Below are positions 50,073 through 61,800 of a stretch of DNA of 64,000 nt, piece by piece; the stretch's first letter is position 1; each line of letters opens with the position of its first letter. This stretch comes from Zoroaster sp. YZ-2022 (taxonomy: Eukaryota > Echinodermata > Asteroidea > Forcipulatida > Zoroasteridae). Under the pieces are notes generated by a model. The model was given only the letters and a program-made list of their open reading frames with translations, made no database searches and was not told the origin of the DNA. The stretch spans positions 96,002,809 through 96,066,808 of the forward strand of contig CM055816.1 in assembly GCA_029582265.1 (NCBI GenBank), read 5' to 3'. The position numbers and the translations under genes are program-made.

Positions 50073-52949
50073 ATGGAAAATGACGTAAGTAGAATTCAAT
50101 CCCAAGCAACATTTTTTAATTATGTAGGCCTAGGCCTACACAAACCTAGGCTTAAAGTTTAACACAGATAATCAGTCCATTTGATTGAATAATTTGGCTG
50201 ATTTTTCTTAGAAATTAATCAACAAAAAAGAAGCAAGCTGTCCACCATTAGGTCATCAAAAGTATTTAGGCCTATATTTTTTTAAATTTAAGTTAGGGAG
50301 TGGATATTTTGCCGGCACCAGCTAACATTTAGTAAACGATATAAAGCTGGAACGGCACTGAATATGCGCAGTGACTGTTTTTTGGGACTTGGAAATTTGA
50401 CCGTGACAAATGTTAGTCTGGTTCCGCACCAACATTGTCATTGTGACTTTGTATTAACGAGATGGGATTCAGACCATTTACAATGTCGGACTTTATTTCC
50501 CTTTAAAAAAAAATTCCTCGGGTGCCACAAATCAGAAAAAGAAAAGGTAGTAGGCCTACTTACTATCCATTTAAATGAGTACATTTTTAATAATAAAAGA
50601 ATCTTATTTTTTGGGATGAAAAATAAATCGAAAACATGGTGAGGCTCGATCACAGACGGTGCTGGTTGAAAGGCCGTGATGCTGTCCACTGTGCTACGTG
50701 GTAAACTAAAACGTTATATAATGTTGGCTACTCGTGTACGCGTCAAAGAGGGCTCTATATGATCTGCCGGCTTAATAGTGTTTAATAAAAGTTAGCTGGT
50801 GCCGGCAAAATATCCACTATCTTTAAGTTATTTACATGTCTGTAGGCCACTGTAGGCCTTGCTAGTCCAACAACAGTTTGCATGACATGGACATAATCCG
50901 TGTCATGGATACCGCCATCTTGAATTAGAATGCATGAATGAATTTGGCGATCACGTAACATCTCATATGGGGCAAACACATATACTGAGACGCAATAGAA
51001 ACTTAACCACTTTTTCGACCTTAAATTATCAGTAATCACAATGCACAAATGTAATATGTGCACTCGCGGTGAAGTGGATACAGATGGGATCGAGTACAGT
51101 GGACAAAACGTGGACATTTCCTCAATAAAATGCCAATTCATTTTTAATCCAAATTGTTGTGTTTTATTTTGAACCATTACAATTTTATGCTATTCCAAAA
51201 CAAGTGGTAAGTTTCTATTGCGTCTCAGTATAGATTGCAAACAAAACAAGTGTTTCCCCCAGAGAGACCATGATTGCCGAATTCAGTCAAGATGGCAGTA
51301 TCCATGAAACGGCTTATATGTGTAATGTTGTCATGAACAGTGATTTTTCCTTTGTGTAATTTGCATCTTCTCATCAATTTAATTAGGCCTTTCAGTTGCT
51401 CAGCAGCATTGAGGAAGGTGTTTTGGAAAACAAGGACAACGACAACGACCTTCACCTATCGGACCAAGAAAAGGACCACCTACCAGTAAGTTTTTACATT
51501 TTATGTATTTTATGTGTATAATATATTAATATTTAATTTTAGTTGGTAACATGGAAAAAGACTAATTAGAAATCAATCCTAATCACATTTTTTATGTACA
51601 TTTTGGGTCATGGAGTAATCCTTCCTTCATGGTTGGGCCTAGGCTAGTTAGGCCTAAATGCTTCATTGTTTTCTGATCGATTAATCAGGCCATTTGATTG
51701 AATAATCAGGCAATTTTATTTATAAAGATTAATGAACAATCAAAAAGCAAGCTGTGTGCCTCTAGATCATGATAAAGAAAAAATTTTCTTGAAAACTATA
51801 GATGCATGTCACCTACTATTTGTGCCTTTCAACTGATGTAGGTCGGGTTGGTGTTGTTCAACAACAATTTGCATGATAATAGCATGTGTAAGGTGTATTT
51901 TTTTCCTTTGTGTAATTTGAATATTTTCCTCAATTTAATTGTGCCATTTAGTTGCTTAATGACGATGAGAAAGAATTCTCCGAAGAAGATGACAGTGTGC
52001 CAGAATTAAATGACAGTTTGCCAGAATCATGTGCACCACAAAAAAAGAGCTACCTACCCGTAAGTTTTTACATTTTTGTGCAAAAACAGAGCAGGACATG
52101 GATTAGACATGATTTTTTTTATCAAACTCAGTCTCCCTTTTCACTTACCATTAATGTTTTATTGGCTTTGGAAGTTAAACCCGGATAATGCTTAAAGGTA
52201 TGATACAGGCTTGGCTATAAATAATCGCCCTGTAAAATGTTTTCATCTGTAATCCACTAGAAAATTTTTCCTTTCTCAAAACAAATGCACCGGATGGTTT
52301 TGATTGCAGCCCTCAAAATCTCAGTTTATCAGATAGCAGCTCTCGGGGACCCTGAGAACAATATTTATCTTTTTTATTTATTTTTATTTTTTTATTAAAA
52401 AAAATTTTTTTTTAATGAAAAAAGCATTAGGTCCTGAAATCAAAGACTGGTAGACTAAAATCAATAACTCATACAATTCACTTTACTTTACAGGGTCATA
52501 GAAAGCAACGGATGTGCTCGATGTGTGGCAATTATTACATGTATCTGTCTCAACATTTAAGGCGGCAGCACCGTGTGAAGGAATCTGCCACGCTCAAAAA
52601 GTTGATGGGGATAGCCCGCGAGAGGTAAGGAAACCGTTCTTTTATTGTTCACATAAAGGTGCTGCAAAATTAATTTAGTCAATAATTAGTCAGTAAAACA
52701 CCATTTTATGTACTTTCTATGTATCAAATCAGAGATCCAATAGAGCACTCAATGAAGCAGGGAATTTCGAAGAATATCAGAGGATACCCCTGTACCTACC
52801 CCGGATGCTACGCCAGAGGAATTAAAAGGCTTGATGTACACTTACATAGTCAACATGCATCTTTAACTAAAAAAAACATTTTCTTAGGTATGATTATAAT
52901 AAGCCAGTACGGGTCATTCCGTATACTTCAGGCATGCATGTCGCACTAA
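50073..52949 (+). CDS. Gene B: acidic zinc-finger paralogue of the gene A N-terminus
   Basis: Coding exons are 50073-50084 (MEND), 51396-51485 (or from 51387), 51952-52059, 52494-52624 and 52733 onward. The 131-base finger exon has the same length and phase as in gene A, and the first exons (MEND|GTAAGT, MEKN|GTAAGT) correspond. The two acidic exons look like a tandem duplication of one exon with its intron: both follow GTGTAATTTG...CAATTTAATT and end (H/Y)LP|GTAAGT. Finger 1 is CSMCGNYYMYLSQHLRRQH. Finger 2 is CTYPGCYARGIKRLDVHLHSQH with a complete C2H2 set. No recombinase exon was found before gene C. Reading through the last exon stops at 52,947-52,949, giving about 185 residues. A donor at 52,888 exists but leaves a phase unlike gene A. 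It is either a finger-only protein or a truncated copy. Confidence 0.6.
50277..50835. mobile_element. ~560-base element with ~55-base terminal inverted repeats
   Basis: GTGGATATTTTGCCGGCACCAGCTAAC near 50,300 is mirrored by GTTAGCTGGTGCCGGCAAAATATCCAC near 50,790, and the similarity extends outwards (TTTAAGTTA) and inwards (AGTAAAC). No transposase lies inside. It sits in the first gene B intron. Confidence 0.8.
50875..51350. mobile_element. Large palindrome with inner TATACTGAGACGC foldback element
   Basis: The inner element 50,981-51,232 has arms TATACTGAGACGCAATAGAA and its mirror TTCTATTGCGTCTCAGTATA, with TA at both tips as in Tc1/mariner-type insertions. The outer DNA is also inverted: CATGGATACCGCCATCTTGA near 50,915 mirrors TCAAGATGGCAGTATCCATG near 51,290. 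It lies in a gene B intron. Confidence 0.75.
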
Positions 52950-53289
52950 CTTGCAAGCCCGTGTACAGCCCGCTGATTGGGTAAATTTTCTGCATTCCTA
53001 TTGTTTGTCCCAAATGACCTGTATATTGTAAAAAACAATTAACAGACGAGAAATTCTTAAAACTGTGTATAAAAATAGCAGGTTAGCAAATATTTTTCAA
53101 GTTTAACAGTCGATCGTATTCCGGTTTATATCTTACTTTAGTCGCTGCTGTTTTACAGATGATGGTTGGTGTGCATCTGATTCCTGTGTTACCGAAAGAC
53201 TGCCATGTCCTCTCTGCTTCTTGGCTTATTTTAGATACCGAAGTCCCATTGGGGCACAAAAAGAGATGAGAAGTGTCGGCATTATAGTC

Positions 53290-53655
53290 AACAACTTTCT
53301 GTGAAGCTTAAGGGAAAGGATAAGGTCATCACTAAAAATCCCCTCATTTCACTAACGTGATAAGAGTGTGGTAATTTTAAAAAACGGTTTAAGACACACC
53401 TTTTTAGAAATGTTTTTAATTTGTAATCTCAAAGTGCAATTTTAAAATGTATTTCATTAGTGTATTATTATAATATTTATCTATCATTGTAACTATTATT
53501 ATTGTCTCCTTTATAGATAGCTCGCATTTGTAATTTGTCATTTATTGTAAGACAATCATTCTTTTTAGTCTAAAATGTAAAGCTCTATTGGGCATATTTG
53601 GAAATAGTGCTATATAAGTAATTAAATATTATTATTATTATTATTATTATTAAAC
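53290..53655 (+). mobile_element. 3' end of a CR1/L2-type LINE or LINE-linked SINE with (ATT)n tail
   Basis: Near 53,380 the frame reads KRFKTHLFRNVF and then stops, the usual C-terminal phrase of jockey/CR1-group LINE proteins. A 3' UTR and GTGCTATATAAGTAATTAAATATTATTATT follow. Only the 3' tail is present, a typical 5'-truncated insertion. Confidence 0.6.
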
Positions 53656-53659
53656 AGGT

Positions 53660-53790
53660 TTGACCAGGAAGGGGTCTCAGCGCCATTAGGTCAGCAAGGT
53701 CCCTTAACGGCACTCGAACCCCTACCCGGTCATCACCTGATGTTATAAACCTTCTCACTACACTATCATCTCATTCATGCAAACTCCTTT
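53660..53790 (-). mobile_element. Weak tRNA-SINE-like fragment
   Basis: The minus strand reads GGGTAGGGGTTCGAGTGCCG, a B-box-like phrase, near 53,720-53,700. An upstream AGTGTAGTGAGAAGG could be a degenerate A-box region. No second copy was found in the window. Confidence 0.35.
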
Positions 53791-53870
53791 TTATTGAAAA
53801 CAGTTTAAATTGTCTGAAGTATGATCCGTAGATTTGACAAAATACTCTCCATCTGTTACATTGCGCGTAT

Positions 53871-54405
53871 CAGACGTTTGTTGTTTGATAAACTAGCACG
53901 AGTAAGCCAGCTCTAGGGTGGAAGATGAAGTTAAGAACAAGCTTTAATAGGCTTTATGCTTTAATGTTGTGTGCATTTGGTAAGTCACTTTACCATTGAT
54001 AATCATTAGGTCATTCAGACGTTTGTTGTTTGATAAACTAGCACGAGTAAGCCAGCTCTAGGGTGGAAGATGAAGTTAAGAACAAGCTTTAATAGGCTTT
54101 ATGCTTTAATGTTGTGTGCATTTGGTAAGTCACTTTACCATTGATAATCATTAGGTCATTCAGACGTTTGTTGTTTGATAAACTAGCACGAGTAAGCCAG
54201 CTCTAGGGTGGAAGATGAAGTTAAGAACAAGCTTTAATAGGCTTTATGCTTTAATGTTGTGTGCATTTGGTAAGTCACTTTACCATTGATAATCATTAGG
54301 TCATTCAGACGTTTGTTGTTTGATAAACTAGCACGAGTAAGCCAGCTCTAGGGTGGAAGATGAAGTTAAGAACAAGCTTTAATAGGCTTCATGCTTTAAT
54401 TTTAT
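53871..54405 (+). repeat. 145-base tandem repeat, about 3.7 copies
   Basis: CAGACGTTTGTTGTTTGATA begins at 53,871, 54,016, 54,161 and 54,306, an exact 145-base period. The copies look virtually identical, with one change visible in the last (GGCTTCATG), which breaks off near 54,405. This implies recent amplification. Confidence 0.95.
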
Positions 54406-54409
54406 GTGA

Positions 54410-55480
54410 AATTCGTAAATGGATTTATAGATATATAAGTACTTATTTGCTGTACACATTTATTTGACTTGAGAAAATGGACTCATAAACACTAAATTTT
54501 AATGAATTGTAATAAATTTTTACAAATATAATGCATTTTTTTATTTGAATTCACGGTAAAAGTAATGCAGGTTGAAGATTTTTTTGTTAAATTACGTTGA
54601 AAAATAGATTATTGAATTTCAGTTCGTGTGAACATCATATTGCAATTTACGATATTGTCATCCTGGCAAATGGGTTTATCCGTTAACATGTGAATATTTT
54701 AATAAATTGATGAGTGAAAGCCAAAAATGTCTTTGTCATAGATTTATTAAATGTGTTATGTTTTAGGTGTCCCTAAAAGTATTAGAATTTTCAGTGAAAT
54801 ACACATTAAAAGTCTAATATCTTCAATAATTTAATTGAATTGGGGATATTTACCCTTTACATTTATGAACTTGTGCAATTTAATCAATTCATTTTACCAT
54901 AACATGGTTCTTTACTGAGATCATTTATTGGGTTTAACTCGCATTTAACAGTAATATTTCCATTTGTGAAATGGTGGCGCTTCCAATGGTTTCAAACAAT
55001 AATTAATGGGATGCGCATCTTGATATTGTAAAAAAAGGGATAAAATACCAACGGAGGCTCCCCTCCCTCAGGTTGTATATACACCGCTGGAAGTTTTTTG
55101 TTTTTTTCGGGTTGGCTTGGCTTTTGGGGTTATAAAGGGGCTTATGGAATCTTATCAGTCGCTTTAACAGGGTTATCAAAGGCAGTAAATGATAAAACGA
55201 GGTAATCGTGTCTCATTTCCTCCACCGCACCCAAGCCACCTTGCAGAGGTGAACTTTTTGCCCCAGGTCATACACCTGCTTATATTAAACAAAAAAGGTC
55301 AGTTTGTGGCTAACACATTTATGAAATCTTCACAAAATCGGAGTATAAAATATCATTTGAGAGAAAATAAAGCCCTTTTCAGCAAACGGGTGCTATAATT
55401 AGTAATATTAGTACCAGAATCTTCAGGTTTATTACATATATACCCACAATTTTTAGCAAAAGAGAGTAATTTATAACCAG
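54410..55480. other. AT-rich intergenic, nothing recognised
   Basis: No gene signal was found. A GTCAGTTTGTGGC motif of the repeat family appears near 55,298, so the left flank of the second duplicated copy may already start here in diverged form. Confidence 0.4.
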
Positions 55481-55905
55481 GTTGAAATTTCAGGATATTG
55501 CTCAGGGAAAATATTGCAATTGCTCAACCACGAAATGACATATCCTTCAAATTTTTCAAATTCATAGAAATGAAAATATTAATAGGTTCTATACAATAAA
55601 TAAAATGGTAAAAATATATAAATTCATTTGGCCCTGATATTATAACCATAATTGTTACATGGAAGAAATTATAACCAAGTGAAGTTCATGTATAAAGTAT
55701 AAGTTATTGGCACATGATGTCACGCACAGGTCAATCAACAGAGTGACAAAAACCACAAACTGAAAAAAACCACATTTTGACAACATGGAATTGCTCAATC
55801 AACAGAGTGACAAATTTTGTATGGTATTTTTGTCACTCTGTGGTGGCCTATTATACGAACTGCTCAACCACTTACTGACATGGTGTGCACAAAACTATAG
55901 GCGTG

Positions 55906-55908
<3 letters not shown>
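55480..55908 (+). repeat. CCACAGAGTGACA motif cluster, left part of second copy
   Basis: Variants of the motif occur near 55,526, 55,735, 55,752, 55,776, 55,800 and, reversed (GTCACTCTGTGG), 55,832. The order resembles 46.44-46.89 kb but the sequence is clearly diverged. Confidence 0.65.
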
Positions 55909-55980
<72 letters not shown>

Positions 55981-58209
55981 TACATTTGTCAATTCGTGGC
56001 TCCTGAGCTGCCATTTGAGTATTTGTTTTCTCCTGTCACTCTGTTGTTTTAATAGACATTCGGATTTTACCTGTCCGTTTACTGTAATTTCACCATGAAC
56101 GGTCATGTTTATACTTCCACAGGTCTCAATTAAAACTCCACTCCGTAGAATTATGCCAAATTTGTACAATAAACACAAACAGAGATCCATGTCCTTACAG
56201 GTGACCACCCCACCCCAGAACAAAAAAACAGGAAAGAAACTACAAAAAACACACACACACGTAACAAACAGAAGTGTAATAAAAGATGCTAAACAGAATA
56301 AGAGCTCTTCTTGAGCGTTTTCACAAATACTGTTACCTATACATGACCCCCCCCCCCCCCCACTATCGCCCAAACCGTACACAGAACGACTATTACGTAT
56401 CCGGAATTATCGCCGGCAGCTGAAGCACCTACTGGGTGTGTACAGATACACGACGACGGATGACTGGGATCGAGCAGATTTCCAAGTGACATGCAGGTGG
56501 GTTTGAAGTACAGGAAGGGGTGGGACAGATTGTGTCCCCCCCCCCCCGAATTTTTTTTTAAAATAATAAGTAAATAAATAAATATTAAAATAAATATTAA
56601 AATAAATATTAATAATAATAATAATGATAATGGGCATAGTAGAGACGTAAGCTGCCTATAGGCTTAGTAGTATTTTCTGAATTATGAGATTGTGACGTGT
56701 TTTTTTTTTTTTTTTGTAGGGTAAAGCCGCTTTTTTCTAGTTGTAGGCATAATCTGTATTTTTTCTTGTTTTTTTCTATATTGTTGTTTTTTCGTTGGTT
56801 TCCTAAATTGTTTGTTTATTAACCCTAACTCCCTAGGCATTGCATTAAAACAATAAAAATCCTTCAAAATCCTCCAACTGGCTTTGTTGTCTAGGGAGTT
56901 AGGGTTAATAGAATTATAAAGTAATGTAAAGCAAAGCAGCTCTACAGCCACGCCACGCTGCGTAGTTTCCACGCACGGGCCGTGTGTGCTACTTGCGGGC
57001 TTTGCCGAAATGTACCGGGGCAAAACGCAGCGCGCCACGGGTGATCATTCCGTGCTAGTTGCGCTGCTGGACTTTGCTGCCGTACAATGCCACTACACCC
57101 ACAGAGTGACAGGGAATAAATGAGCCGAAAAAATGGCATTGCGTGGTTTGGTTACAGAAAATGGGTAAACTAGGCAACTTTTGGGCTAAAATGCAAAAAA
57201 GGAGGGGATAATAATATATTCCAAGTTATTCATTCGGATTAAATTTAAAAAAAAAACACTTTGGTTATAAAGTTATAAGCCCAAGAAGGTCCTATCAACC
57301 TCCTAAATTCATTACACCATTATTTTGTTTACACACTGGTTGTTGAAGTTTGTCTTGCATACGGAAAGTGTCAAACCCAAACAATTTAAAGGAAACTGCG
57401 CGTGGAGCCATAATATAGGTATAAAAAAATAGAGAATTTCATACTCCTTAAATGTATGCAAACATTATCAATTTACCGTCATATTAGTGTAAGTTATGAC
57501 ATTTTTCTAGATGTGTCTGATACCACAAAACTATAACAAAATCGATGTCAGTCTGTGGCTCCTTCCAAATATTTTCCAATTTATTTAAAAAATGGAAATC
57601 TCTTTCCACATTATCGAATGTCTCAAGGAATTGGATACAAAATTAGTTAATTTTCCTTGAGGATGAATCGATTTGCCCATTGATTATATTTTTTTATCTG
57701 TAAATTGCATCTACAAAAGCGTCATTTTGTGGTTTGATGTGATTTTTAAACTTTTTGTTCAGCAACATGGCATAGATTTCTGGGGTAATTTTTACTGTTG
57801 TTTTGAATAATTTTCTTGTTATATCATTTATAAATCACAGGAGGCTTCCAAATGTATCTCTTTGGCGAAAAGGAAAAAATGTACTAAAAATCGATTCTTG
57901 CTCATTGACAGTAAAGTGTCAACAGAGGGCTCTCTTTTTGTCAGTTTGAGGTTTGGGAATGACTACCTCGAACAAAAACTTTCATATTTGAATTTACGTT
58001 TGTTTGAAAACCCACACTTTATTACTAAATTGTTATGTCATCTAAATTTACAAGTTGCAAAGGTGTTTTGTTATTTATATTAACAGTTCAAACTGGATAT
58101 GATTCACATTCAATGATAAAACACAGTGCGGGCATAGACCTAATCAAGTAACGGTTAGTAGTCGGGCAGCGCGCGCGAGTACTGCATGCAGAGGGCACAT
58201 GATGTACAT
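55908..58209 (+). repeat. 2.3-kb segmental duplication, copy 2
   Basis: Near-identical to 46,890-49,204. It starts at a longer (CT)n tract (55,911-55,977), includes the hairpin 56,818-56,909, and ends GGGCACATGATGTACATG. After that the two copies differ completely. Copy 2 leads into the minisatellite and gene C. Confidence 0.9.
56818..56909. mobile_element. 92-base hairpin with perfect 19-base arms (copy 2)
   Basis: Identical arms to 47,817-47,908, carried along in the segmental duplication rather than by independent insertion. Confidence 0.8.
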
Positions 58210-58239
58210 GTATGGAACGCTACAGCTGCCTTCGGTGCC

Positions 58240-58670
58240 CATATCGCTTCATTCGGCTGATTCACCATTTCATTCGGCCGATTCACCATTTCATTCTGCT
58301 ATATCACCATTTCATTCGGCTACTCATCATTTCATTTGCCCAATCATCATTTCATTCGGCTAGTCTTCATTTCGTTCGCCTTTTCGTCATTTCATTCGGC
58401 TAGTCGTCATTTCATTCGGCCATTCACCATTTCATTTGCCCAATCATCATTTCATTCGGCTAGTCTTCATTTCATTTGGCTATTCACCATTTCATTTGCC
58501 CAATCATCATTTCATTCGGCTAGTCTTCATTTCGTTCGGCTTTTCATCATTTCATTCGGCTATTCACCATTTCATTTGCCCATCATCATTTCATTCGGCT
58601 AGTCCTCATTTCGTTCGGTTGTTCATCATTTCATTGACCCAATCATCATTCTGCTCGGCAAACCATCATT
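58240..58670 (+). repeat. ~20-base minisatellite CATTTCATTCGGCTATTCAC
   Basis: About twenty imperfect units alternate between TTCATTCGGCTAGTC, TTCATTTGCCCAATCAT and TTCGTTCGGC forms. Frames over it (FHSASLHF repeats) are artefacts. It lies directly upstream of the gene C first exon. Confidence 0.9.
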
Positions 58671-58706
58671 CGCTGCAGAACATCGATCACCGCGCGCTGC
58701 AGCCAC

Positions 58707-58740
58707 CGGTTTAGGGCTCCACTGGTTTAGCCCTAAACCG
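58707..58740. repeat. Perfect 12-base inverted repeat upstream of gene C
   Basis: CGGTTTAGGGCT and AGCCCTAAACCG are separated by 10 bases, about 120 bases before the gene C ATG. A regulatory or structural role is possible but not shown. Confidence 0.7.
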
Positions 58741-58859
58741 ATTAATATTGTACACGGGTTTGTTATAACGGCAAGCATAGTTTTGGAGGCTGGTGTAAGG
58801 AGACTATACTTGACCGTGGCCTCGATCTAGTAAACAACGGACTGTCTGTCACCATATAC

Positions 58860-61800
58860 ATGTGCGATGTCAAAATGGCTGCTGCCGGCAACGGGACGCG
58901 ACCGGGTGGTTTACCTGGTTCTGGTTTCAGTGGATTACGTCAAGTATTACAAGATCTTGACTTGTCTCATCTGGAAGAGAATTTTGTTTGTGAAAAGGTA
59001 AATAATATAGCATACTTACAGAGGTATAAGATATTATTTTTGTATACCATATCAAGTGTGACAAACATATCAATTTCTGACTCATTTTTGACGACAGATC
59101 GTACGTGCAATGGCATTGAAGTTAACGTTAAAAAATATTCAACACTTAAACATGGAGGTAAACATAACAAATCCTAATCAGTGTCATAGGCAATACTGCT
59201 TTGCAGCTCGGACTGTTGACGGACGTGAATACAAATGTATGTGTTCTCCTTGTTTTATTTTCACGGTCGGGGATAATGGTGTTTTATGGTATGATAAAAA
59301 CGTTAAATATTAGGTTCGGTTTAGGGTGTGATACGGACTAACATCTAGGATCGGGCTAGCGCCCTCGCCTGATACAGACTCCTCGACTAGATCTAGTCCG
59401 TATCACACCCAACCTCACCTAATAACTTATACTTAGTAATAGTATTTTCCTGTAAAGTATATCCAAAGTCCCAGCTAGCACTTTGTAAACATGTATTTTT
59501 ATCAACAGATTACCATTGATTTGATTGAGCATATCACCAATGAAGAATTTCAAATCCTTGGACTGAGAGATGTAGCTACCATGGAGGCTCTGAAGAAATC
59601 ATGCATGGAATGGTTGTCAAATGACCTGAAATGTCTGAAATTTTATATCAGCAAGATTGTGTTGGAAGATTTACTTGAAGTGGGATTCAGATGTGAAGAA
59701 ATTGCTTCGATATTAAGCGTGAGTACACGCACAATATATCGGCGAATGGAAATGTATGGTTTGTCATTTCTGAACTTTAGTGATATAACTGATGATACAC
59801 TAGATCAACAAGTAACCGAAATACAAGAACAGCACAACTGCGGTGAGGTGATCCTCAAAGGTTTTCTGTTTGAACGAGGCATTCAGGTTTCCAGACAACG
59901 TTTGCGTGATTCAATCCAAAGGGTTGATTGGCAGGGTTCGGTGGAGCGCAGGCGGAGACGGTTACACAGAAGGACATACCATGTTGAAGGCCCCAACTGT
60001 TTATGGCACATAGATGGGAACCACAAATTGATAAGGTAAGGTTGTCAGTTGTCTTGATGACTGCATTTCAAAGATGGTAGCAAAATTAATTCTTTGCCTT
60101 ACATTAATGCATGTTATTCTTTATGGCGTGCATCATGGTTTCCCACCGGAAGCCAGTCATCTCGCCCCCAAACAAGCTCGCCCCCAACAAAGTCGCCCCC
60201 AACAAAGTCGCCCCAAACAAGCTCGCCCTGGCTTGTTACAATCTCGCCCCCTGACAAAGTTGCCTCCTGACAAGCTCCCCCAGACAATGCCGCCCCCTAG
60301 CAAAGTCGCCCCCTATAAATAATTATAATTGCTTTTTTTAATATTTCATCCTTGAATATTGTTTACAATAACAAAATTGATTTACAGTTACACTTTTGAA
60401 CTTTATCCATTCATCTATGAAACTTTATAAGCCAAAAATATACAATCAAATCAACAAAACATTAATTTAAAATAAATGATATTTTTTTACTACATTCCCA
60501 GAATATAATTTATAAAATGTCATGATCTTTCCGGGTTTTCAGTGCAAAAATTACCTTTTCTTTTCTTCCAATTGTATATAAACACAGAGGAAACATGTGT
60601 CAGAAAACCAGAAAACGAATAAATGTTTAATGAAAAAAGTGTATTTTATCTATTTTTAAATGCTTTTATAATGTTCCATGACTTTGAAAATCAATTTATT
60701 GTTTCATTTTAGCGTGTTTGCGTATTGATATCAAGGGGGCGACTTTGCTTGGGGGCGACTTTGCTTGGGGGCGACATTGTCAGGGGCGACTTTGTCAGGG
60801 GGCGACTTTGTCAGGGGGCGAGATGACCAGCATTCGTGGCAATTCTTCCCACCAACTCTTGAAATTTGGGGAGAGGTCTTGAAAATGAGTTTCCACTTTT
60901 CCCAGTAGTGTAATTTTTGAGCACATGTGAAAATTTAGGATAGGGATTTATTTTTTAAGTGTTACAGACTGTTGATGTCAGGTGAACTGCATGGTGAAGC
61001 AACAATGTCAACATGTTAATTGTGTATTAATTATCAGTATCTATGTTTCCTGCAGCCACCTCTTTACCTCCCATTAAACCCGTTATAATTAGAAGTATTT
61101 GTCATAGAATTTTTGGCATTTTGCTGGTAATTTTGAGAATTTTGTTTGCAGAAAGTGCTGTGAATGTGTCAGTCATCATGCTCTTAAAACTAAATGCTGT
61201 TGTACATGATTATTGTGTTAATTTGGTAGGTCATATTTTATTCACCATTGTTTTATTATACTCTAGATGGGGTTTTGTAGTACATGGTTGTGTGGATGGA
61301 TTCAGCAGGTTGCCTGTATTTCTGAAGTGCTCAACCAACAACAAGTCCTCCACTGTTCTCCAAGTGTTTCGTGAAGCAGTTGAACAATATGTACTCCCCC
61401 TGCGAGTTCGTTCGGATGCGGGAGGGGAAAATGTTCTTGTATGGCAGTACATGGAACAGGCAAGAGGTACCAAGTTCAAACTTGTTAAAAAACAGCATTG
61501 GTGGGTTGTATGCCAAGTTTTTTTGAAAATTGTTTTCCATGTGGCCATCAAAACTTATGGAGGTTGGAATGATAAACTAACAATGGTAAGGTGCTTGATA
61601 TGGGTTTGCTTTTACTATGTGGATGCAGATGTTGCAGCTGTGTTGGTTGGCAAAAGCACTCACAACCAACGAATTGAAAGGCTGTGGCGTGATGTCTTCA
61701 GCGGCTGCCTCCATCACTTCTACCAACTACTCCACCTCTTGGAAGATAATGGATATCTAAATGTACTGTGTCCAACAGAACTGTTTGCATTACAGTATGT

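Noticed and set aside
53871..54405. CRISPR-like array
   Set aside because: The 145-base unit repeats without alternating unique spacers, and the DNA is clearly animal nuclear.
58236..58714. Open frames with FHSASLHF repeats
   Set aside because: They are translations of the 20-base minisatellite upstream of gene C.
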